The notes beneath the pieces are model-generated. The model did no database searches. It saw only the letters and a program-made list of their open reading frames with translations, and was not told the origin of the DNA. Positions 9,103 through 18,600 of a stretch of 64,000 nucleotides of DNA are shown here, piece by piece (the first letter of the stretch is position 1; every line of letters starts with the position of its first letter). The stretch covers positions 124,001 to 188,000 of the forward strand of contig NZ_JAFLNL010000009.1 of the NCBI RefSeq assembly GCF_017313785.1. The letters run 5' to 3'. Source of the DNA: Flagellimonas aurea (GTDB lineage: Bacteria; Bacteroidota; Bacteroidia; Flavobacteriales; Flavobacteriaceae). The translations under genes were made by a program, and so were the position numbers.

Positions 9103-10467
9103 ATGGACGCAATCAACGATTTTATATCTTCACTTTTGCCCTACACCGAGTGGCCCATGTTCATTTTGCTTATTGGTGGTGGGCTGTTTTTAGCTTTTTA
9201 CTCCAAATTTGCACCCTTCCGCCATTTTGGTCATGCCATTGCCGTGGTCTCGGGAAAGTACGATGACAAAAATGCAAAAGGGGATGTAAGTTCGTTTCAA
9301 GCATTATCGGCAGCAGTAGCGGCAACGGTAGGATTGGGAAACATATCCGGAGTGGCCATTGCCATTCATGATGGGGGACCGGGCGTTGTATTCTGGATTT
9401 GGATGACCGCACTTTTGGGCATGGGCATCAAATTCTATTCAGGGAGCTTGGCCATTATGTACCGTGGAACAGATTCCGATGGTCACATGCAAGGAGGGCC
9501 TATGTTTTATATCACACAAGGAATGGGGAATTGGGCAAAGCCCATGGCCATCTTTTTTAGTATTTGTGGGCTGTTTGGGTTTTTGGGGGTATTTACCGCC
9601 AATCAATTTACCGAAGCATTTATGGGCGTTGTGCAACCACATGAAACTCTTTTTGCTACAAGCGAATACAATTGGAAGTTGGGAATAGGCTTTTTTCTGG
9701 CCATCATCACATCCATCGTAATTTTTGGCGGACTGAACAAAATTGCCAAAGTAGCGTCTGCCATTGTGCCTTTTATGGTGGGAATTTATCTGTTGGCGGT
9801 CATTTTTGTGATGGCTAGCCATGCAGGGGAAGTTTGGCCTGCCCTTAAAATGATTTTGGTCGAAGCTTGGAATTTCGATACCGCCGTTACGGGCGGATTC
9901 TGGGGCCTCGTAATCGTGGGGGTCCGTAGGGCCATGTTCTCCAACGAAGCCGGTCTCGGTAGTGCACCTATGTATCACGGGCAGTCCCGAAACGACGAAC
10001 CTGCAAAAGAAGGCCTCGTTGCCATGTTGGGTCCATTTATAGATACCATTTTAGTATGTACCTTTACCGCGGTGGTCATTATTTTGAGCGGAGCCTATCT
10101 TGAGGATGGCAGTGGAATAACCATGACGATGTCCGCCTTTGAAACGACGTTGTACGGAATCGGGGATGTGCTCTTGATGGTGATCGTGGCAGCTTTTGCA
10201 TTGTCGACCCTATTTACGTATTCGTATTATGGGGTGAAAAGTTTGTCATTTTTGACGAATGCCAAAATCGGAAAGTGGTACAATGTATTTTTTATAGTGA
10301 TGATTGTTTTTGCCGCAGTGGCATCATTGAAATTGGTAAAAAACTTGATTGACCTATCATATGCATTGATGGTCATTCCAAATATGATCGCTGTGTTGTA
10401 CCTTTCACCAAAGGTGAACGCAGCATCCAAACAATATTTTGAAAAAAGAAAGAACGGTGGCGCATAA
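9103..10467 (+). CDS. Alanine/glycine:cation symporter (AGCS family)
   Basis: 454 aa, typical length. Around ten to eleven hydrophobic helices are evident. Family marks include GGGLFLAFYSKFAPFRH near the N-terminus, ALSAAVAATVGLGNISGVAIAI (substrate/sodium-binding helix), GGPMFYI, and RRAMFSNEAGLGSAP, which is the AGCS signature region. It probably imports alanine or glycine with sodium at the inner membrane. The 3' end overlaps the start of era, so the two may share a transcript. Confidence 0.93.
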   Translation: MDAINDFISSLLPYTEWPMFILLIGGGLFLAFYSKFAPFRHFGHAIAVVSGKYDDKNAKGDVSSFQALSAAVAATVGLGNISGVAIAIHDGGPGVVFWIWMTALLGMGIKFYSGSLAIMYRGTDSDGHMQGGPMFYITQGMGNWAKPMAIFFSICGLFGFLGVFTANQFTEAFMGVVQPHETLFATSEYNWKLGIGFFLAIITSIVIFGGLNKIAKVASAIVPFMVGIYLLAVIFVMASHAGEVWPALKMILVEAWNFDTAVTGGFWGLVIVGVRRAMFSNEAGLGSAPMYHGQSRNDEPAKEGLVAMLGPFIDTILVCTFTAVVIILSGAYLEDGSGITMTMSAFETTLYGIGDVLLMVIVAAFALSTLFTYSYYGVKSLSFLTNAKIGKWYNVFFIVMIVFAAVASLKLVKNLIDLSYALMVIPNMIAVLYLSPKVNAASKQYFEKRKNGGA

Positions 10468-11338
10468 AGCAGGATTTGTAAATATTATAGGAAACCCCAA
10501 TGTGGGCAAGTCTACATTGATGAATGCCTTTGTTGGGGAGAAACTGTCCATTATCACCTCCAAGGCTCAGACCACGCGTCATCGTATTTTGGGGATTGTC
10601 AACGGAGATGATTTCCAAGTGATTTTGTCCGATACCCCAGGCATCATCAAACCGGCCTATGAGCTGCAAACCTCCATGATGGATTTTGTAAAATCCGCTT
10701 TCGAGGATGCCGATGTGCTGCTCTATATGGTTGAAATAGGAGAGAAAGCGCTCAAAGACGAAAATTTCTTCAAAAAATTGCAGAACAGCAAAATCCCAGT
10801 CTTGCTCCTTCTCAACAAAATTGATAAATCCGACCAACAAATATTGGAAGAGCAGATGCAGTATTGGCAGGAACAATTACCCAGCGCAGAAATTCATCCC
10901 ATATCCGCTTTGGAAAATTTTAATGTAACTGAGGTGTTCAATCGTATTTTAGAATTGTTGCCCGAGGCTCCGCCGTATTACCCAAAGGACCAAATGACGG
11001 ACAAACCAGAGCGTTTTTTCGTGAACGAGACCATCCGTGAGAAAATCTTACTATACTATAAAAAGGAGATTCCCTATTCTGTGGAGGTGGAGACCGAGGA
11101 GTTTTTTGAAGATGAGGACATCATTCGAATCCGGTCGGTGATCATGGTGGAGCGCGATACCCAAAAAGGAATCATTATCGGGCATAAGGGCGCCGCCATT
11201 AAAAAAGTAGGGGTGGAAGCCCGTAAAGACCTCGAAAAGTTCTTTGCCAAACAAGTTCATATCGAACTATATGTAAAAGTGAACAAGAACTGGCGAAGCA
11301 ACTCCCAGCAGCTTAGGAGATTTGGGTACAATGGCTAG
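10457..11338 (+). CDS. era: GTPase Era
   Basis: 293 aa from the GTG at 10457. G1 GNPNVGKST, G3 DTPG, G4 NKID and the Era-specific QTTRHR segment are present in residues 1-170, followed by the C-terminal KH domain (KGIIIGHKGAAIKKVGVEARKDLEKFF). Era binds the 3' end of 16S rRNA and helps 30S maturation. GTG is preferred because AHKAGFVNI is the conserved beginning of the family and a purine-rich AAAAAAGAAAGAA precedes it; a TTG at 10439 in frame would add six residues. Either way it overlaps the alanine symporter gene, so translational coupling is likely. Confidence 0.95.
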   Translation: MAHKAGFVNIIGNPNVGKSTLMNAFVGEKLSIITSKAQTTRHRILGIVNGDDFQVILSDTPGIIKPAYELQTSMMDFVKSAFEDADVLLYMVEIGEKALKDENFFKKLQNSKIPVLLLLNKIDKSDQQILEEQMQYWQEQLPSAEIHPISALENFNVTEVFNRILELLPEAPPYYPKDQMTDKPERFFVNETIREKILLYYKKEIPYSVEVETEEFFEDEDIIRIRSVIMVERDTQKGIIIGHKGAAIKKVGVEARKDLEKFFAKQVHIELYVKVNKNWRSNSQQLRRFGYNG

Positions 11339-11850
11339 GCATCGTTATTGATTTGTTCAAAAGGCGCAATAGTGTCCCGAACGAATTTTTTCAACTGTTC
11401 CATTTGGTCTTTTCCTTTCGATTTTCCCAAACGGCCGAAGGCATAGAGGGCAAACCAAATCACTACTAATAAGAACATGCCCACCAACCAGAAGGTAACA
11501 TCCTTGCCCAAAGAATAATTGGAATAGGCAAAAATTCCCATGATGATAAAAATGGTGCCCACACCAAAATGGAGGAACATAAAAAAGGTCCAAAGCGTGG
11601 GATTGGGGCCAAAGACGCCACGAATATTGCTGACACCCTCCTCGAACGACGATAGTTCCAAATGAAGTTGGGGTGTCCAAAAGGTAGTTTCCGCCTTTCT
11701 GAACTTGACAAAAATATGTTCATCCAGTCTTTTGATCAATAAGGAATCAGCTGAAGCCGAATCAAAAATGGACTCCAATTGTTCTAAATTTGCTCTTAGG
11801 GACACGCGAAAACGAGGCCGTAAAACTATCTCGTTGGTCAAGTCGCTCAT
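11335..11850 (-). CDS. Conserved two-helix membrane protein between era and der
   Basis: 171 aa from the ATG at 11850 (a second ATG at 11856 is possible). The first 90 residues are soluble and polar, with a pattern resembling a small start-like or PH-like fold (RFRVSLRANLEQLESIF, LHLELSSFEEG). Two membrane helices follow (about 94-117 and 122-145), then a charged tail. Its stop overlaps the era stop by four bases in convergent orientation. I do not recognise a characterised family. Conserved proteins of this plan sit between era and der in related genomes as far as I recall, but no function is known to me. Confidence 0.75.
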   Translation of the reverse strand: MSDLTNEIVLRPRFRVSLRANLEQLESIFDSASADSLLIKRLDEHIFVKFRKAETTFWTPQLHLELSSFEEGVSNIRGVFGPNPTLWTFFMFLHFGVGTIFIIMGIFAYSNYSLGKDVTFWLVGMFLLVVIWFALYAFGRLGKSKGKDQMEQLKKFVRDTIAPFEQINNDA

Positions 11851-11902
11851 AATCATTTGAAAATGATGAAAAAAGGTATCATTTTTTCTTCATAATAAAT
11901 GG

Positions 11903-11910
11903 TACTTTTG
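11903..11910 (+). promoter_or_regulatory. -7 promoter element of der
   Basis: TACTTTTG matches TAnnTTTG exactly and lies 16 bases before the der ATG, implying a very short 5' leader. Confidence 0.45.
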
Positions 11911-11926
11911 CCAAAAATTAAACCTG

Positions 11927-13228
11927 ATGGGAGCTATCGTAGCCATTGTAGGAAGACCCAATGTTGGGAAGTCCACTTTTTTCAACCGACTTATTCAACG
12001 CCGTGAGGCGATTGTGGATGCCGTAAGCGGTGTAACACGTGACCGTCATTACGGTAAAAGTGACTGGAACGGCAAAGAGTTTTCCGTTATCGATACCGGT
12101 GGTTACGTCTTGGGTAGCGACGATGTTTTCGAAAAGGAAATCGATAAACAAGTAGAGTTGGCCATCGATGAGGCCGATGCCATCATTTTTATGGTTGACG
12201 TGGAGTCCGGCGTAACCGGAATGGATGAAGATGTGGCCAAGCTACTTCGCAGGGTGGACAAACCCACATTTTTGGCCGTAAATAAGGTGGACAATACGCA
12301 ACGTATGGCCGATGCCGTAGAGTTCTATTCTTTGGGATTGGGTGAATATTATACGCTTTCAAGTATCAACGGTAGTGGTACCGGGGAATTATTGGATGCC
12401 CTTGTTGAGGTATTGCCCGATGAAAAGGAAGAAGAAAGCGAACTCCCTCGCTTTGCGGTAGTGGGAAGACCCAATGCAGGTAAGTCATCCTTTATCAATG
12501 CGTTGATAGGTGAGGATAGATACATTGTGACCGATATTGCCGGTACTACCCGCGATAGTATCGATACCAAATACAATCGTTTTGGATTTGAGTTTAATTT
12601 GGTGGACACGGCCGGTATCCGAAGAAAGTCCAAAGTAAAGGAAGACTTGGAGTTTTACTCCGTTATGCGTTCCGTGAGGGCCATTGAATACTGTGATGTA
12701 TGTATTTTGATGATGGATGCGACCAGAGTTTTTGATGGACAGGTACAGAACATATTTTGGCTCGCCCAGCGCAACAACAAAGGTATTGTAATCTTGGTGA
12801 ACAAATGGGACCTAGTGGAAAAAGAGACCAATAGCGTAAAGGAATATACAAAGGCCATTCACGAAATAATATCACCTTTTGAAGATGTTCCTATTCTTTT
12901 TATCTCGGTGTTGAACAAGCAGCGAATCTATAAGGCCATTGAAACTGCGGTGGATGTTTATAAAAACCGTTCCAAAAAAATACCAACGCGTAAATTGAAC
13001 GATATCATGCTTCCCATTATTGAAAAAACGCCGCCGCCGGCAACTAAGGGGAAGTACGTAAAAATCAAATTCTGCACGCAATTGCCCACACCATATCCGC
13101 AATTTGCCTTTTTCTGCAACCTGCCCCAATATGTGAAGGACCCCTATAAAAGATTTTTGGAGAACAAAATCAGGGAGAATTTCGATTTTACCGGAGTTCC
13201 AATGACCATTTTTATGCGGAAGAAATAA
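11927..13228 (+). CDS. der: Ribosome-assembly GTPase Der (EngA)
   Basis: 433 aa with two tandem GTPase domains: GRPNVGKST with DTGG in the first (residues 1-165) and GRPNAGKSS with DTAG and NKWD in the second (about 172-345), then the C-terminal KH-like domain ([26 protein letters not shown]). This tandem arrangement is unique to Der, which acts in 50S subunit assembly. The length is normal and no defects are visible. It ends directly at the convergent pbpC stop (13229). Confidence 0.97.
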   Translation: MGAIVAIVGRPNVGKSTFFNRLIQRREAIVDAVSGVTRDRHYGKSDWNGKEFSVIDTGGYVLGSDDVFEKEIDKQVELAIDEADAIIFMVDVESGVTGMDEDVAKLLRRVDKPTFLAVNKVDNTQRMADAVEFYSLGLGEYYTLSSINGSGTGELLDALVEVLPDEKEEESELPRFAVVGRPNAGKSSFINALIGEDRYIVTDIAGTTRDSIDTKYNRFGFEFNLVDTAGIRRKSKVKEDLEFYSVMRSVRAIEYCDVCILMMDATRVFDGQVQNIFWLAQRNNKGIVILVNKWDLVEKETNSVKEYTKAIHEIISPFEDVPILFISVLNKQRIYKAIETAVDVYKNRSKKIPTRKLNDIMLPIIEKTPPPATKGKYVKIKFCTQLPTPYPQFAFFCNLPQYVKDPYKRFLENKIRENFDFTGVPMTIFMRKK

Positions 13229-15601
13229 TTATTCGCCCGAAGCTGAGCGTACTTTCACCAATTGCTGAATTCGATTGCCCTGATTGTCCACGGCTGTGAG
13301 CATATACTCACCGGCTTCGATGGGTAGAATCAGCTCATGGAAATTCTCTGTCTTGCCAATAAATAATTCATCCAAATACCAATAAATGATAGCGTTGGAT
13401 TGTTGATGAGCCAGTTTGAGAATGATTTCCATACTTTTTTCGCCCAAATCCTTTGGGAGTAGTACGGTTTCATTTCTTTTTGGGTAAATGAACTCCATCA
13501 AATTGTTTTCCAAAGCAGAACAACCTTCCAAATAAGGGGGCAAAGGTTTATAGTTGGGATTCGAAGAAGCGTAATAATATTCCAAAATAGGAGGGAATAC
13601 CAACCAATTCTTGGCGACCATATCTTCCAGAGGGTAACATTCGGAGTTTACTCTATACTGTTCCGAAGCATCTAAAAAAACCTGCTGATGATAGGGGCAC
13701 GGACCACTTCGTGTTCCGTGTGTAGGCACCCATTCTTTCTTGATATCATCACAATACACCGAAGCACGATACCCACTCTGTGCACATACCTCCAGCTCAA
13801 TAAGGTCATCAAAAGGTTCTTGGAACCAACCGCTCTGTGGTAGCGCATCCAGTACATCAAATAACAATGGAGCAGCTGCGGTAATTCCTGTTAGTCCAGG
13901 TCTGCCCTCGCCATCGGCATTGCCCGCCCAAACCCCAATGGCATATTTTGGCGTAACCCCAACTGCCCACGCATCCTTAAAACCAAAACTGGTGCCAGTT
14001 TTCCATGCAATGGGTTGGGAGGAATCAAAAAACTGCCAATTTTCGTCACCTTCGGGTCTGTTGACCTCGTACATGGATTGAAATGTGCTGTAAATGGAAC
14101 CTGCTCCAAAAACCAAAGGGTCAAATTGTTCCCTACCAAAATCTTTGGTCTCATTTTGTAGATAGGTGGCTTCCGTAAATTCTTTATTGCGGTACGTGCT
14201 GGAATGGGTCAAAAAATAATTTAAAGAAGATGCCATAGAAGCATAGGTGGAGGTCACTTCCCAAAGGGAACTTTCCGCGCCCCCGAGAATCAAGGATAGC
14301 CCATAATACGATGAAGGCTTATCCAAAGACTCCATCTTCATTTTGTTGAGCTTATTGTAGAATTTTTGAAGCCCATACTCCCGCAACAATCGAACAGCAG
14401 GTACATTCAACGAACGTGATAAGGCTTTGCTTGCAGGTACGGCGCCCACATGTTTTAAATCAAAGTTTTGGGGATTGTATCCGTTGATTACTGTTGGAAC
14501 GTCCTCTACAAGGCTATGAGGCAACAATTGGCCCTCGTCCAACAAAGAAGCAAACAAAAAAGGCTTCAACGTACTCCCCGTACTTCTTTTTTTAGTGATG
14601 ATATCCACATAATTGGCATGTGTCTCATCCGAAGGTGAATTACCTACATACCCGAGCACTTTTCGGGTTTCAACATCCAGCACTAGAATGGCCAGATTAT
14701 GGATTTCATTGCTTTGCAATTGCCGATAATGTCGTTCTGCCAAAAGGTTCAACCGCTGCTGCAAGGGTCGTTGCAGCGAAGTGGTCACACGCTGGCCAGG
14801 ATGCTCGTTTCGGATGCGCTCGGTAAGGTGCGGTGCTACATCGGGCAAAGGGAAAGGTTTTTGTGGGAGTGGTTCGGCTATCGCCAATTCGTAAGTTGTT
14901 TCATCAATGATTTCTTTTTCCCATAACTTCTTCAATAACCGGTTTCGCTTGTCCAAAAAGGCCCGTTCGTTTCGCCCAGGGAAAATAAGTGCCGGGGCAT
15001 TGGGCAAAACGGCCAAAGCGGCCGATTGTCCCCAGCTCAGTTCGTGGGCGGGAATGCCAAAATAGCGCCAAGCTGCCGTTTCCAATCCCACTACGTTGCC
15101 GCCGTAGGGTGTGTGAGAAGCGTAGAGCTTTAAAATTTCTTCCTTGGAGTGGCGCAACTCCAAACGAGTGGACATAAAAACCTCTATGAGTTTTTCCCAA
15201 TAGGTTCGACTTTGGTTTTTTCTGCTTAACCGTATCACTTGCTGTGTGATGGTACTGCCACCTCTTCGTGTTTCTTTGGTGAGATTGTGCCCGATGGCTT
15301 TTATGATTGAAATAGGATTGAAGCCTGGATGCCGATAAAAATACTCATCTTCAAAAAGCAAAATACTCTGCTTGAAACGTTCGGGAACCGAATCAATCTG
15401 TGGAAATCGCCACTGACCGTCATCGGCTATGCGTGCTCCGATTAGGGCACCATCGGAGCTGTTCACCACTGTGGATGTAGGATCCTTGAACAGGTTTTTG
15501 GGCAAGCAAAACAACCATAAAATCAATAGGGTGCCAAATACACCTATTTTGATCTTATGGTTGGCAATGTATTTTTTTACTGGCGATAAAAACTCAATCA
15601 T
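13229..15601 (-). CDS. pbpC: Penicillin-binding protein 1C
   Basis: 790 aa, as expected. One N-terminal membrane helix (about 18-34), then a GT51 glycosyltransferase domain with the catalytic EDEYFYRHPG box near residue 84 and RRGGSTITQQ. A transpeptidase domain follows, with the active-site STLK (in STGSTLKPF), SRSLN and KTGTS. A C-terminal BiPBP-C beta domain (about 700-790) completes it. It polymerises and possibly cross-links peptidoglycan. It follows the alpha-2-macroglobulin gene by six bases on the same strand, a pairing conserved widely in bacteria where the macroglobulin is thought to guard the envelope and PBP1C to repair it. Confidence 0.95.
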   Translation of the reverse strand: MIEFLSPVKKYIANHKIKIGVFGTLLILWLFCLPKNLFKDPTSTVVNSSDGALIGARIADDGQWRFPQIDSVPERFKQSILLFEDEYFYRHPGFNPISIIKAIGHNLTKETRRGGSTITQQVIRLSRKNQSRTYWEKLIEVFMSTRLELRHSKEEILKLYASHTPYGGNVVGLETAAWRYFGIPAHELSWGQSAALAVLPNAPALIFPGRNERAFLDKRNRLLKKLWEKEIIDETTYELAIAEPLPQKPFPLPDVAPHLTERIRNEHPGQRVTTSLQRPLQQRLNLLAERHYRQLQSNEIHNLAILVLDVETRKVLGYVGNSPSDETHANYVDIITKKRSTGSTLKPFLFASLLDEGQLLPHSLVEDVPTVINGYNPQNFDLKHVGAVPASKALSRSLNVPAVRLLREYGLQKFYNKLNKMKMESLDKPSSYYGLSLILGGAESSLWEVTSTYASMASSLNYFLTHSSTYRNKEFTEATYLQNETKDFGREQFDPLVFGAGSIYSTFQSMYEVNRPEGDENWQFFDSSQPIAWKTGTSFGFKDAWAVGVTPKYAIGVWAGNADGEGRPGLTGITAAAPLLFDVLDALPQSGWFQEPFDDLIELEVCAQSGYRASVYCDDIKKEWVPTHGTRSGPCPYHQQVFLDASEQYRVNSECYPLEDMVAKNWLVFPPILEYYYASSNPNYKPLPPYLEGCSALENNLMEFIYPKRNETVLLPKDLGEKSMEIILKLAHQQSNAIIYWYLDELFIGKTENFHELILPIEAGEYMLTAVDNQGNRIQQLVKVRSASGE

Positions 15602-15607
15602 TCAACA

Positions 15608-18600
15608 TTACTGAACTATTTTGACCCACTGTCCTTTGTTCCGGGCTTGGTAGTTGTTGTCGTACATCGCTTCAGCTTGGGCACCTGGCAAATAATAGTC
15701 ACCCAAAAACGATGCATTCAATTTGATGGTGAAGACCTTTGATTTTTTAGCGTCCAAATCAAAATATAGATGCGTTCGGTCGTCCCGTGTATCTACATAA
15801 TCCGCTTTGGATGCATTTTCATTGTCCCCGCTTACAAAAGAGGTGTCCACAATTTCCCATCCGCTGGGCACAATGTGCGTCAGGGCCACATTGTCAATGT
15901 AATCATCGGAACTGTTGAAGATGGTCACTTTTGCTTCGAATTCTGTTCCCTGTCTCAGTTCATTTATATTGACGGAATTGCCCAATGGGTCTTGGTAGTT
16001 CACGGACAACCTTAGGTTTTGCTGTTGTGCCAACTCTTCGCCAACGGGTAATTTTCCAGTTTGGGTAAGGGTCGCGTAAATGATGTTTCCTTGATTGTTT
16101 TTCAGTTCGAATTCCTCTTTAAAGGAAGTCACGGAAAGTTCCCGCTGTGCTATGGCCCTATCGGTTTTGACATTAATGTTCTTTCCATTGTTGGTAAAGG
16201 TAAGGTCGATGGACCTTCCCCCATTCTTCATCACCATTTTGGACAAAGCCAAGAGAGCAAAAGCTGTTTCTTGGGTGCTATACCATTGCTGTGATGATAA
16301 ATTTTTGGCCAAGGAAACGGCCAGTTCCCTTTGTTGCGGGTCACCCAAAATCACCATGGTTTCCAGCGCCATGGCACGGTTTCTGAAAACCGAACCATAG
16401 GTTCTGTAATTGTAGTTATTGGGTTTAAAGTTGATGTTTGCCTTTTGAGCGATGGCTTCTGCCACCTCCTTTTTCCCAACAAGGGCATAAGCAGCGGCCA
16501 ATCTCCATTTGGCTTCATTGCTAAGGTTTGCGGTTTCGCGTAAACGGTTCATTGCGGCCAGTTCGGGTTGTTGTGCCAAGGCCAATGTGTACAATCGATA
16601 TGCTTGTGAAACATCATCGTTGTAATAGGTACTTTGGTTACTCCATTGACGCGCTGCATTCTTTTGGTATCTCAACCAATTGCTCAAGAATGTCAACGGA
16701 AGTTGGTATCCTTCTTTTTTGGCTTCCAACATAAAATGCCCGGCGTAGGATGTTCCCCAATCATCGGCATTGCCGTAACCTGGCCAGTAGCTTAATCCGC
16801 CATTGGGAATTTGGAAATCGCTAAGTCGGTCAATGGCAGCTTTTACATTTTTCTCAATCTCCTTCTTTTTATCAAAAGTGATGTCCAATACATCTGCCAA
16901 GAACAATTGAGGGAATGCTGCGGAAGTGGTTTGCTCCACGCATCCGTGTGGGTAGCGCAACAGATAATCCATTCGTTTGGAGAAATCCATCGGTGGAAGC
17001 GTAGAGAATTCTATGAATGCTTCATTGGTGCCCGATGTGCCAAAAGTTTCCATTGTGATGGTCTGAGCACCATTTGGGTCGAGCGTGTACAATTCACTTT
17101 TGGTGGTTACAGGATTTGGATTTTCCACATCGATTTCGGTCTCGTTGGATGCGCTTTCGTCACCCCCCGTAGCGGTAACTTTTATGGTTTGGAAAGATGA
17201 TGTTGGGTTGACTTTAAAATCAAAGTTGACAATTTGCTCCCCAACCGCATCGAACGTAATGTTCTTGGAAGTACCGTTGATGGGTTCCAATGCTTTTCCT
17301 GCATCAATATTGACCTTTACATTTTTTACTTTGGATTCCATTGCAAATACCGTCACAGGAATCGTCACGGTCTCCCCAGGAGATAATTTTCGTGGAATGG
17401 AGGTCAGCACCATCAAAGGTTTGCGTACTGGGGTTGTTTTTTCAGCATTTCCGTAAGCACTGTTCGGATTCCCTGCAACGACCATAGTTCGGACCGAACC
17501 TACATAGTTCGGCATATCAATGGTATGTGATGCTTTTTCCTCTGCTTTCAAGGTAAACGGACCCAAATAGGTAACGACGGGTTTAAAGCGTTGTGCCTTT
17601 CGGTTTTTGGCGCCAGCTCCAATGCCGCCACCACCGATGGCGTAGATATTGTCCACACTCACGGAATAGGCTCCCATAACATCGTCAAAAATGTCGAAAG
17701 TCTTCACGCCCAGAGCTTGTCTGGCATAGAACGAACTGTGAATATCGGGAGTGGTAAAACGTGTCAAGTCTAAAAGGCCATCATCTACCACGGCCAACGA
17801 GTAGGTCATTGGTTTTTTGTTGGCTTCGGACACGGTGACCTTGTACGATGTTTCTGGTTGCAGGACATCGGGCATGCTGATTTGTGGCTCCAAGAATGTG
17901 GCTGGATTTTCCACCAAAAGTGGAACAACACCGTACAATCGGATGGGTAAATCGTTCTTAACTTGACTGTGTGGTTGCAATAAGGAAATGTTCACGTAGG
18001 CATTCGGAGCCATTTCTGCGGTAATCGGAATGGTGGCGCGAGTTTCTTTGGCTGAAGTTTCTATCCATTGTTGGGAGAGTACCTCTGTACCGTTTTCGAT
18101 GCTAATCAAGGCACGGCCGCCTTTATCTGATGGGAAAGTGACCGTTGCTTCTTCCCCAAGGCTATATTTTTCCCTGTCGGTAGAGAAAATCAAAATTTTG
18201 GAACTCTCGGCATCTGCGGATGCTGGTCTACGCCACCAATTACGGTAAAAATAGGCTGTACGTCCCGTTGCATGACCGGAAACTTCATCCATCACACGGA
18301 TGAGGTAACGTCCGCCCTGCTCATCAGGAACATTAATGTTGAAATTGGCCTTTCCATCGCTTCCCGTGGTCACTTCCATTTCTTTGAAAGGTCGATGCAC
18401 GGTGGCATTTTCATAACGTGATAAATTGTCGTACCCGCGGTTCCACCACCAGCGCCATTCAATTTCAAATACCTGTACTTTTAGTTTTCGATTGCCTGAT
18501 GGATTTCCTTGCGCATCTACGGTAACCACATCAAAGGTGTTGTTGTCATCGGTCAAGAAAGAGCCGTATTGTTTTGGGTCGGGAGAACGAAGTCCCACAA